The notes beneath the pieces are model-generated. The model was given only the letters and a program-made list of their open reading frames with translations. It made no database searches and was not told the DNA's origin. This document shows positions 48,450-59,034 of a DNA stretch of 64,000 nt, in pieces. This DNA comes from Brachionus plicatilis (lineage: Eukaryota; Rotifera; Eurotatoria; Ploima; Brachionidae): contig QEOQ01000253.1 of assembly GCA_010279815.1 (NCBI GenBank), positions 1,243,681-1,307,680 of the forward strand, in the 5' to 3' direction. The stretch's first letter is position 1. Each line of letters starts with the position of its first letter. A program made the position numbers and the translations under genes.

Positions 48450-49807
48450 CTAAGCTTTGGTTTGATTTTGATTCGTCAAATCTTCGGCAATATCATCAAG
48501 TATAGAAAATTCTCTTTTTTCCAATGATTCATAAGTCATGTCATAGCTGATGAATATGGAAAAAATAAGCCAGCCAAATAATGAAAAAACCGCTTTGACC
48601 ACACTCACTGATTTCCATCCTAGAGCGTACTACAAAACATTAATAATTTTATTTTTTTAAATAAATTTGAGCTCACAGTTTCTATGTTTTCTAAAAATGG
48701 ATTATTAGAGTTGTTTAATATGGCTGTTTCGTTAAGCGAAACAAGGTAAGGTGGCTGATCAATAAAAATTGTTGATAAAGAAATTAAAAGTGCAATCATG
48801 TACAATAAAATAGCCCAAAATTGATTTTGAAATGATAAACATTTCACAAAATACTTGCAGTTCATTTTAGTGAAATCGACTCTAAAAAAATTTTTTAGAT
48901 CATAAAAATTTTAAAATAAATAGAATTACCTGTCCATGGTATCCACAATACAAATGGTGAGAAAGAAGTAAGATAAACAGTGAAGAGGCATTGATAAATT
49001 TTCAAAAGCAATTAAAAGAACAAAATTAATGGAAGTAAAAACATTATTTGCCAAAATTGTCGATTTAACTTCAAATTTTAGATCAGAAACATTTAAAAGA
49101 AATGCAATCAAAGTTTGCCAAAATTGCAAACCTACATTTAAACCGTGAAAAAAAAGAAAAATGTTTCGCAACACTTTATGAGTGTAGAGTGCAGTTTTGC
49201 CAGTATTAAGTTGATATTTTTGTTCTTCTTTTTGCTTTTGCTTTAATTGATCTTCAAATAGCTGAGCAAGTCGCTCATTTTGTCTCTTTTCATAAACTTC
49301 CTTTTTTTTTTCGACAAATTTTTTTTCAACCTCAAGAAACAACTTGTCAGTAGGTACACTTTTTGTGACACTCTGATTCAAAAGTTCCCTTTGACTTAAA
49401 TCTGAGCCAAACTGATCGGCATTGTCTTTTTTTTCCTCATTCATTTCAATTATATCATCTTCTAGTCCTTCCAGATAGCCAGGATTTGACACAAAATTTG
49501 CTTTTCTTGTCTTAAAAGTTTTTTTCTCTAAAGGAGGAAGAGAAGTTGTTTTTGCTTCAGTTTCTTTGGCAATAGATTTTCGGGCTCGTCTACCTCGAGG
49601 AGGATTCTTGGGACTCTCTTCCTTTGGTTCATCTGATTCAAATCCTTCGTTTGCTTCTTCAGCGTTTTCAGCATTTTTTGTAACCTGGCTGTGCAGCCTG
49701 GCTCGTCTTCGTTGCCTTGCACTAAGTTGGGAAGACTTGGAGCTTGCTTTACCAACTGAATTAACAGAATCTGGCCTCGTATGTATGGTTAAATTGTTTG
49801 AAGACAT
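48450..49807 (-). CDS. TMEM237: Transmembrane protein 237 (ciliary transition zone)
   Basis: Exons 48930-49807, 48677-48881 and 48450-48629 join in frame to 420 residues (human TMEM237 408). The N-terminal half is charged and disordered (RRRARLH, EEANEGFESDEPKEESPK) with a coiled-coil-like stretch (VEKKFVEKKKEVYEKRQNER). The C-terminal half has four hydrophobic segments: VLRNIFLFFHGLNVGLQFW, LSYFFLTICIVDTMDRVDF, FWAILLYMIALLISLSTIFI and VKAVFSLFGWLIFSIFIS. The phrase TMDRVDFTK matches AFDRIDFAK of the family. Human TMEM237 is a Joubert-syndrome protein of the transition-zone gate. The ATG at 49807 was chosen as the first in a frame that is open further upstream. Orthology rests on topology and the membrane-region match. 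Confidence 0.85.
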
Positions 49808-50108
49808 GTCTGGTTTAAATTCGATAATGGACAAACGATTTATGCTATTTAAAATTATTTTATATATTTAAATATATTTAATATATTACTATGGAAACAC
49901 AATTTTTTTACTTTTAACTTTTTTTTTGTCTTTTAGATTTTGAAATCATGCAATCAAAAAGTCGTCCTTTATTTTTGCGATGAATTTTGATGGGTAACGA
50001 TCAATAAAATAACAACAAAAAACTGTGTTTTCTTTTGCAGAATTTGAAAAATTTTTACTTTTTTGTTTTTTGGCAAAAGATTAAAATTAAATATACCAAA
50101 TAAAATTT

Positions 50109-50155
50109 NNNNNNNNNNNNNNNNNNNNNNNNNNNNNNNNNNNNNNNNNNNNNNN
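50109..50155. other. Assembly gap (47 N) between direct repeats
   Basis: The same block, ttggcaaaagattaaa then atataccaaataaaattt, flanks the gap on both sides (about 50070-50108 and 50156-50200). The gap therefore lies in a tandem duplication and its true size is uncertain. Confidence 0.8.
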
Positions 50156-51780
50156 TTTTTTTGGCAAAAGATTAAATTTAAATATACCAAATAAAATTTT
50201 TATTTATTTATTTCAAAAAATTACGCCAAATAAAATGTTATGCAAAAGAGTTAAGTTATTTTCTTTCGATGTGAATTCAGTAAAAATAGACAATAAAAAA
50301 AGCTAATACTAGAAAAAATTTTTTATGTGTCAAAATTTTTTTGTTTCAAAACTGTTTTTTAGAATTTCATTTTATCAGTTTGTTTAAGGAGCTACTAAAC
50401 AACTAATAGCTATAATTAATCAAAAGTAATACATTGTTGTTCGAATTATTAAATTTAACTGAAATTTGAAATGTCATATAGTTTTTTTAAATTCACCAAA
50501 AATAAAGTCAAATTATCGTTCATGCAATTATCGACATTTTTTTTAAATAGAAGCAATATTTAAAATATTTGTCGATTCAATTTAATTTAAATAAAATAGA
50601 GTAAATTAAAATATGATAAAATAATTATAATTATTTTTCAAGTTGTTTGAAATATTTTATATAAATTCAAAAATCAGCAGCAATAAATTTTGTTGCATTA
50701 AGTATCCTATGCCATTCAAGCTTTTGCACACTTTGGAACGTTTATTTTTAGGACAGCACAAATATCGTATTCTATTGTTCGATATTGTAACCTCATAACT
50801 CGAAACAATAAAAACTTGTCACAGGCAAGTCAGTGACTTGACTTTGAAAAGACTTTTTAAAATGACTTTTTTTTCTGACTTTTGCGCAAGTCTGGCTTAA
50901 TAAAATGTTAAATTTAAAATAAAATTTCCCATTTTTCCCAAAAATCTCAACGTTTATTGTCGCATTAAAATCCAGTTTTTTAAAGGGAAGGTAAGTTGTA
51001 AATTAATTTGATTTTTGATTTAAATTTTAATGGATATTTTAGATTAATTTTAGAAAAATGTTCTGCCAAAAAATTTAAAATGACAAAATTATTTTTCATC
51101 TGAAATTTCTGGATTTTTTTTATTGGTAAAAATTTATTTTCTATTAATAATCTGAAAAAAATCCAACTAAATGTATTTTATTTAGTCTAAATTTTACTTT
51201 AGATACTCATTTATTAACTTTATTTGATTTACATTAATTTTCGGTCCCTCCGATTTTATTTAATGAGAAAAAACCTTTTTGATAGAATGTTTAAATTTTT
51301 TATTAGTTTAGTATATGTAAATGGATAGAAATCGTGAAATTATTAGAATTATTGAATAATTTAGACTCTCTTCAGAATAGATCAAATTACTTAATTTTTT
51401 TACCAAGCAAATAGATAACTAAATTAATTATTTTTAAAATTTTTATATATTTTAAGTCCTGTAGATAGGCCATCTATAAAATACACTCTCTTATCGTTTT
51501 TAAAAAGACACTTTTGGGTGTGGTGGGTTTATATTGATTGTTTTGATAAAAATTTTGTCAACTAATTTAGCTACAAGAAAAGAATGTCATTTAGGCATGC
51601 CTACTTTCTAGTCAAGAAATTTTAAATCTTTGTAAGCAAAATGGTACAAAATTGTTGTTGCCTTCTTGAGCCCAAGTAAAGCATTTAATAAGCATTGGAT
51701 ATATAGCTTGTTAACCCAAATGGAATGACACCCATCATACAAGTATGACAAATCAGAAAGATTATTATTGATGATTATAC

Positions 51781-52090
51781 CAGAGTTGTTTAAAAGTCCC
51801 AAAAAAAAGTCCAAGTCCAGAATTTTTTTTTTAATTTGCTCAGATCAGACTTCATATCAAAAAATTTATATACTCTTGGGTTTTCTATTGCAATAGATTT
51901 GCCATATATAAGAATTTTGTAGCAATTTTAGCATTAATTTCTTTTTTAGTATTCAAAATTTTAAAGCCTGGACTTTGACTTTTGAATGAAATTAAAAAAA
52001 AAATTAAAGTCTTTGGTCGGACTTTTGAAAAAAAAAAAAAAAGTCTGGACTTGGACTTGACTTGAGACTTGTGACTTATAAACAACTCTG
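51781..52090. mobile_element. hAT-like MITE with 8-bp target duplication
   Basis: The ends are cagagttgttta and taaacaactctg, inverted copies. The immediate flanks are gattatac at 51773-51780 and gattatac at 52091-52098, an exact 8-bp duplication typical of hAT transposons. Subterminal regions carry many gactt/aagtc units (for example gacttggacttgacttgaga), a common hAT-MITE layout of transposase-binding repeats. No transposase is encoded. Confidence 0.88.
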
Positions 52091-52495
52091 GATTATACAA
52101 CAACAATGGATTCAACCAAGATTTTCAAGCAAGCAGTTATCATATTACCTTATTTATTCATTTTTTAATCAATAATCAATTTACTTAATTTATTGAGCTT
52201 TACCTTGGTGAATCAGTCAATGCGATTAACTTTTCTGCTATTGGATACTATAAAGAATTCTTCACTAAATCACTCTTTTTGGTCTTTGTCAATTTTTTAT
52301 CAATGGTTAAAAATTGACTTTAATCTAACCAAATAAGTGATTCTTTTCTTTCAAAAATGTAGAACAACCTTTAAAAAATTTAATGTTAAATAACTGTGAA
52401 CTACCTAAAAAATAAAATATAGAGAATTTAGGTATACCAATTAGTGAAAATAACTTTGTTTTGAATTTTATTGAATAAAAATGGAAGAAAGTAAA

Positions 52496-52750
52496 TTTAT
52501 TTATTTGTTTATCAGTACCCTGCTAAAGCTTCTTTTTTAAAATATAAAAAATTCAAAATAAAGTTAAATAAAATAAAATAAAATTAGTTTTAAAAAGACA
52601 AGTAAAAAAGAATAAATAAAATAAGTTATCCAAATAGGTAGCGACTGTTTAAACATGTTTAAATATTTGAGGGTTTAAGTTTATAGAAGAAAAAGTAAGG
52701 TATCAATTACACAATTGTTAGTTTGGAGTCTAACATAATTCCTAAACATT
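52496..52750 (-). repeat. LINE-type 3' end, copy 2 (minus strand)
   Basis: Read on the minus strand, a decayed reverse-transcriptase piece (LGIMLDSKLTI, about 52718-52750) leads to a tail ending gaagctttagcagggtactg then AT-rich repeats at 52496-52538. The tail matches the other three copies. Confidence 0.5.
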
Positions 52751-53390
52751 AAAAAAAAAAAAGGAAGTAAAAAAAGCTTCTGCTCCCTTTAAAGACTAGA
52801 GAAAAATCTAAAATTTTTATATTACAATTTAATTAGATTTTCATATAGCAGTTTTGTTTTGTTCATGAACGATCACATTCATTTTCTTTCATAAGCTTTC
52901 ATTTTCTCTTACAAATCTTCATTATTTTTTCAAGTCAAAAACTGGATATCTTTTAAAAATTAATTTAATTCGACTTGGATATGGTATGGTAAAATAAGGT
53001 TTTTAAAGTATGTTTCTCAGATTTGAAAATTAAATTATATAAATTAATTTTAAGAACATAGTCATGTTGAATTTAATTTGATGAAGGTCTTACTCGCCTC
53101 GGTCACGCACTCGTGAAGGCTTTTCCCCTGTTTTCTACAGATCCCTTAGTTTACTTCAATGCTTTTGACATTAAATTTTTCCTGCAAATTATTTATTAAG
53201 ATTATTTTATTATTTAGTCAAAGACATTGAAGTTAACAATAAAAAAAAAGCGAGTTTGGAGAAGTTGAATGAAAAAGTAATAAGTGATTCAATAATAATT
53301 TAATGTTTTATGATCTATTGTGTTCTTGAAAATGTTTTTATATATGACGGAGAATAAGGAATGGACAAAAAAAGAAATGTTTCGTTATTA

Positions 53391-53640
53391 TTTTATTTAT
53401 TTGTTTATCTGTGCCGAGCTAAAGCTCCTTCAGCTAAAAAAAATTGAAAATTAAAAATTACAAAATAAAAATAAAATAAAGAAAATGATTGTAAAATAAA
53501 TTGAAATAAATAATCATTGTTGCTGCATGTTTAGGTAGTGAACGTTTCAGGAACGAAAGAAGAAATGGTAAGTTCATCAGTCATTGAATTAAGATTTATT
53601 TTAGAATCGCAAATTATACCAAAAAATTTGGTTTCTTTTT
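53391..53640 (-). repeat. LINE-type 3' end, copy 3 (minus strand)
   Basis: On the minus strand FFGIICDSKINLNS (about 53590-53630) resembles the LGI.LDSKL motif of non-LTR reverse transcriptases. The tail is ggagctttagctcggcacag followed by ataaacaaataaataaaa (53391-53430), the best preserved of the four copies. Confidence 0.55.
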
Positions 53641-53760
53641 GTCTAGTGATTTTATTTCCAAGTAAATATCCAATTTTGACTTGAAAAAATAATTAAAATT
53701 TATGAAAGAAAATGAACGTTCATGAACGACCAGGAAAATACTGTGTGAATGGCCATGGCT

Positions 53761-53944
53761 GGCAAAATGTAGATAATTTTACATTTTTACATTTTCATAT
53801 TTTTAGATTTTTTTGTGCAATATTTCAGAAAATAAAAAAAACTCTTCCAAATTATTAAAATTTAAAATAAAAATTTTATGAAATTTTGCATAAAAAATCT
53901 AAAAATATGAAAATGTAAAAATGTAAAATTATCTACATTTTGCC
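53761..53944. mobile_element. Short MITE with near-perfect 50-70 bp inverted repeats and 8-bp target duplication
   Basis: 184 bp. The left arm starts ggcaaaatgtagataatttt and the right arm ends with its exact reverse complement; identity runs for about 50 bp and then with few changes to about 68 bp. Flanks are ccatggct at 53753-53760 and ccatggct at 53945-53952. The 8-bp duplication suggests hAT-type mobilisation. Little divergence between arms suggests a fairly young copy. Confidence 0.88.
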
Positions 53945-56608
53945 CCATGGCTGTATTTTGGAAAAATTAATTCAATTTAATGCTGAAAATTAAATGTTAA
54001 AAATAGGTCCAAACACGATTAAAAAAAAGGCTCTTTTTCTAATTCTTTCAAAATGAAATTCTTTGGAAATTTAATGTTTTCGGTTAATATAAAAAAGTTT
54101 TTGGTCAAATATGTAAGTTTTATCTTAATAAATTTGCTACTTATGATTAGTTTATTTAAAGATATTTAAAATATCCTATATCATAATATGATTTTATGAA
54201 TTATTGAAATATTATTTTCGATTTATTTCTAACAATTTTCAATGCTTAAAATTATTCATTTTTTTTGAATAGAGGTAGACTTTAAAATCAAGGTTAAACC
54301 TTCTAAATTATGAATTGATCAATTAAGGGCTAGGTATTTTTAGACAATTGTCTACTTAAAAAATTGAGATTTGTATATGAATTATCTATTTTTATCTTAT
54401 CTAAGACTCAAAATATTGACAGTACATGTTAAACATCCTTTAAGAATAAATTTTTTGTTAAATTTAAGCTTTATTCAACTTTTAATTTTCTTTTGTTGAT
54501 TTTTTAAATTAGACAGGTTAATACATTTAAAAATTTGTCATTCAAGCTTAATGTTATGTTATTATAGCTTCATGTTATAGCAAGGCGTGCTAAATTTTTT
54601 GCAAATAGTCTAATGAACCTAGGTGAAAAAATGCGAATTAGGTATGAATTGGTTAAAAAAGATGATTTTATTTTATTCAAGTTTGGATTTTAATGATACC
54701 CTTATAATTTTAGAGTGGATTTTGAAAGTAAATTATTAAGTTAATTATTAAGTATTAAGTTGATATTCATTTAAGATGACAAAAGATGAAACAAGATTTT
54801 ATGTGTGAAAAATTCGAACTAATAGAGTTTTTAATGAAAATCTAAAACCAATTTTGGATGCAGGATTGGCCAAAAGTTGAACTTTAGTGGAACAAATGTA
54901 ATAAAATTGGACTTTTAATTCGAATCTATTAAATTTGAAGTATAAATTATCTATCAAAAAAAATATTTATCAATTTGGGAGCTTTTTTTTCATTTAGATT
55001 TTTTAAAATTTTTGTCCTAAAAAAAACATAATCCGCAGCCCCTTTAATGGTGCGATCATAAGATGTCATATAAACTACTAAGGAATTTATTTGTCTATAA
55101 AGACAAAACATCATAAATCCTTTTTATTTTAGAGTTTTTCTCAAAACTTTTTTTCAATTTTTTTGAAATATTAATAATTTTATGTTTAAATAAATTTTAA
55201 AATATCATGCAGATATTTTAATATTTAGGACAATGGACAAAAAAATGTCTTCTAATTTATTTTATGATTTTTTATCTAGAAAATTAGATTTTTAATTCAA
55301 CTTTTGCGCAACTAAATCTTGGAAGATACAAATGGTTCAGTCAAAAAAAATTTATAAACCTATTAATAAATTTTCTTACTATTTTTCAAAATTTTAAGAT
55401 TTTATAAAATAAATCTTAAATTTTTCATAAAAAACTGATGTTTTTTCTATTTTATATTCAAAGCAATCACTAGGTTACTTTTTTCAAAATAATTTGGTTT
55501 TTAGTATTTTAACTTTAGCTTTTATTTTAAATAAGCATTAAAAATTTAAGCTAGTAATGCTAGTTTATTTTATATGAATCAAAATATTAAAATTCTTTTT
55601 TAAAATATTGAATCATTAACTATTTCTCAAAAAGTATTTTTGAGTAAATGCGATTTTTTAGTAGTAATGTTGAATATTAAAATATTCCAATTATTTCCTC
55701 AAAAATCTAAAAAGCTTTGTCATGCCGTATCCTTTTCTTAGTTCAATAAAAATATTCCTTTTTAATCTAGACTCAGTAAATAAAATTCAATTTTATAAAA
55801 ATTTCTTATTTTAATCGTATTTATTTGCAATATAAACAATTTTATTAAATTAAATTTTAATGGTTTTCTAGGCTCGATACTTTTGATTATTTAAGATTCT
55901 CTAATTATAATAATGTAATGAAGTTACATTATTATAATAGTTATGTTAATTTTCACAATTCCTAATTTAAAATAAATTTTGGTTAAATTATCAATTTCAA
56001 TACTAAAATAATTTGATTTTTTTTAAATTTAAATTATTGTTTACCAATAGTTTTAATAACAACAAAAGAAATTCAGGTAGTCATCCAAAAAAACACCTTA
56101 AAAATTAAATAATCGCTAACACTTATGAGAGGAAACCTAAAAATTAAAAAAAAAAAACATTTTTTTTTGTAATTTAATGTCGGAATATAAAGTAAACTTG
56201 TTAGAAAATTACAAATAAACTTAAAAAACAAATAATAAAACAAGCTATTTATTCGTTCATGATACAGAAAATCTAAGTTAGCTTTTTAAACTTCTATACG
56301 TTTCATTTTAATTCAAATTTTAAATAATTTAACAATTCTGGAATAAATTACCTGTGTTTTATTTTAAGTTTTAATTTAATTTAGAAAAAATCTTTTAAAA
56401 TACAATCAGCTTCCATTATAATTCATCGATTGTGACTTCAATTTCGCTTGAGGAGATTTAGTTTTTCCATGTTTTTGTTTCTTGCACTAAATAAATAAAG
56501 ATTGCCACCTTTATTTAATTCATTACCACCAGTTAATTTCCGAATCATAAATTTTAGATCCCAATCTTAATTTAGTTATTGTACTAATCACACTTCGAAG
56601 CCTTCAGA

Positions 56609-58394
56609 ATGCAGCAATCTCCGCTCAATTCGGATTACACTAGCCAGATAAACACAAATCGAAATTCCGTATTATCTTACGACAGCGTGATTAAAAATGG
56701 AGTCGAAGTTTTGTATCCCGTAAGCTTCAATTGTATTACTACTCAAGATGCTTACAGAAATAAATCACTCGAAGAAATAAGACACGAAGATTATCTCTTA
56801 AATCGAAAGTATCCCCAATCAACTAATGTCTTAAAAGATTTTTCCAAATCAGAGGGGACACGATTCTACAGATACAAACCAGTTTGTGGAGTCGATTTTA
56901 AAACTAATAAATACACCCAGCAGTCTTATCCAAGAGATACTTTTTTAACTCACATTTCTACCATGTTGGAGTATGAGAAATTTTCGCCTGAAGAGCTCAG
57001 ATTTGAAGACTATAAAAATGGTTTAAAATTGAAAAAAAAAAGTGGTAAGTTAAAAGAATTTTTAATTTTTATCTTTTTTTACAAAATTCAAATTAAAAAG
57101 GAAACTAAGAATAATAGAGATTGAAATTTTATCTTAAAATGTCTAAATTTGTCTTTTTGGCTTAACCTAAAAGACGGGTTCGGATGGACTGATAAAGAAA
57201 AAATATTTTTTAAAAAAATTATTAATAAAAAAAGAAATCGACTAACTTATATCATATATAAAGGACAAAATAGCTTCAAAGAGACAGATGCTTTGAAATG
57301 GAAAATTTTGGTAATTTCTATAAGCTAGTCACATAAAATTTTCATCAAAATATTCAGAATTTTTATGAGGATTTAAGAAAAAATTATAATTTTTTTTGTT
57401 TTTCTTTTGATTTTGTATTATTCAATAGATGAAAAAAAACCTTTGCTAAATCAAAAATTAATTTATTTAAGATAATAGTACAAGTTTTGACAAAATTAAA
57501 ATTGTTTACCAATAGAAAGTATTTTTTCAAGGATCGGATTTTTTAGTATTTTTTATTATTTCGATTTCAGCTGCTTTTTCAAATTGATCCATATCTTCTG
57601 AAAAAATCAGCTTTAAATACATAAAATAGATAACGATATTTGATTGAAACTAAGTCTAAGTTAAATAAACATTTACTTTTGAAATTTATTTTAGAAATTC
57701 GATACGGATCCGTGTTTTAGGTATAACCTCTCTATTAATCTAAGATTTATATAAATTAAGGTTTGCTTCTAATGATCACTTAATTTTTTAAGTGATCATT
57801 ATCAATCATTCAAAATAAGGAAAATTGAATTTTTTTTTGTCACATGATTTGGTTGTTGCTCTAAAAATACAAAAAAGGGCATTAAACTTATTTAATTCTG
57901 CTAAATATTGCACCTGTTTATGCGAATTTTAACCTAAAAATATTAAAGCAAGATAAAAAAATTTTAATGACATAAGTCAAGTAGTTTTTGTAATTAAATA
58001 TTTAGAAATTTAATTTTTGATATCAAAACACGGTTTTGAAAGCTAATAAATACAATAATGCTAGTTTCATTTGCATTTTCAATCTTACTTGGACTTCTTT
58101 CTTTTATTCAAATAATAAATTATTATTTTATGACTATTAAAGAATATTTTTATTTATCTAGATAAAAATAATAATGTAGATGATTCCAGTGATCTCGCAT
58201 GTTGTCCAATATGCCTTGAACAAATACTGCAATTGAAAAAAGAAGGTGTTAGATTAAATGTTTCAATATGTGGTCACATAATATGCAAAAATTGTACCTC
58301 ACAGATGCTTAGAAAAATGAACAAATCAAGATTTGAGTGTCCGAGTTGTCGTAGGTCTCTTAAATCACAAGATATTCACGAACTGTTTATATAA
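56609..58394 (+). CDS. Tandem GLEBS-like motifs plus RING finger: predicted RAE1-binding ubiquitin ligase
   Basis: Exons 56609-57044 and 58162-58394 join in frame (Ser-Asp codon junction) to 222 residues. Residues 31-70 and 83-138 each resemble the GLE2-binding sequence of NUP98: first ITTQDAYRNKSLEEIRHEDY with LLNRKYPQ after it, second ISTMLEYEKFSPEELRFEDY. NUP98 has CITAMKEYESKSLEELRLEDY at this site, which binds RAE1/GLE2. After the intron, a C3HC4 RING spans 160-208 (CPIC, CGH, CKNC, CPSC) and the protein ends SQDIHELFI, as RNF4-type RINGs do near their ends. By inference, a small E3 ligase docking on RAE1. The exons are far apart (1.1-kb intron), so a cDNA would confirm the join; donor GTAAGT, acceptor ATCTAG and phase fit. 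Confidence 0.8.
57045..58161 (+). other. Intron of the GLEBS-RING gene
   Basis: 1.1 kb, AT-rich. Holds a hairpin of 12-bp arms (aatgatcactta/taagtgatcatt, about 57770-57800). No further exon recognised. Confidence 0.6.
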
Positions 58395-58739
58395 ACGGCT
58401 GCTACGATTATTTTTATTTTTTCTGCTTTTTTTTAACTGATGTACTTTATTTATTTAAATATTTATGATAACTTTTGTTTTACTAAATTCTCAATTTTTT
58501 TGTATTTTTAAGTTTTACCTAAAATTAAGATTTAGTAAAAAAATTAACTAAATGTTGAAATAAACTGTGAAATTTTAATAAAAATTTGTTACAAATATAA
58601 TCTTACTATTTAATAATCAAATATGTGAAAATCTTATCTAAAATATTGAGCATTAAAGAAAAAAATTTCCCGCACTTATTTCGTTAGTAACTTTTTTTTA
58701 AAAAAAAAAGACAAATTATACAAAAAAAAATATCAGACT
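58395..58739. other. AT-rich spacer before the LTR
   Basis: 3' flank of the GLEBS-RING gene; nothing recognised. Confidence 0.5.
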
Positions 58740-59013
58740 TGTAACCCTGAATAATCACTTATTCATCAGCTTGTCAACTGATGCACAAAGATAAGTAAGA
58801 ATTATACTTGTCACGTATCTCAGAAGTTAGACGCTTCGAAATGCTGACATATACATTAAGCACTAAGCTCACATCTTGAGTTAATTATAAGCTCGTGTTC
58901 TTGACACGAGCAAATAGGTATAAATAAGAATTCCATTCTTAGAACTTCAGGACGTTCAATATCTTAAATAAAGCTTTTAAAGATTAAACATTGTTTATTA
59001 TAAACCGGTTACA
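58740..59013 (+). repeat. Long terminal repeat (5' LTR)
   Basis: 274 bp starting tgtaacc and ending ggttaca, a TG..CA LTR with inverted ends. It carries a TATA-type box (gtataaataag, about 58918), an aataaa signal (about 58968) and a hairpin gctcgtgt/acacgagc at 58891-58911. A tRNA-primer-like site follows 2 bp after it. No second LTR is present in the window. Confidence 0.8.
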
Positions 59014-59015
59014 AT

Positions 59016-59027
59016 TGGTAGCAGCGA
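59016..59027 (+). other. Primer-binding site of the LTR element
   Basis: tggtagcagcga, two bases after the LTR end. TGGTAGCAG is complementary to a tRNA 3' end of the methionine type (CTGCTACCA); the match weakens after nine bases. Confidence 0.6.
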
Positions 59028-59034
59028 TAAAAAG

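Larger units (their letters stand above)
49808..56608. other. Large intergenic spacer, 6.8 kb, rich in transposon relics
   Basis: No host gene recognised. It contains a 47-bp N gap (50109-50155), two hAT-like MITEs with 8-bp target duplications (51781-52090 and 53761-53944), and two minus-strand LINE-type tails. A small mixed-composition patch at 53085-53150 and an AT palindrome at 55893-55940 are also present. Confidence 0.65.

Noticed and set aside
51608..52115. Two minus-strand frames of 68 and 76 codons
   Set aside because: They overlap the hAT-like MITE and its flank, have no motifs, and one is derived from gactt repeats.
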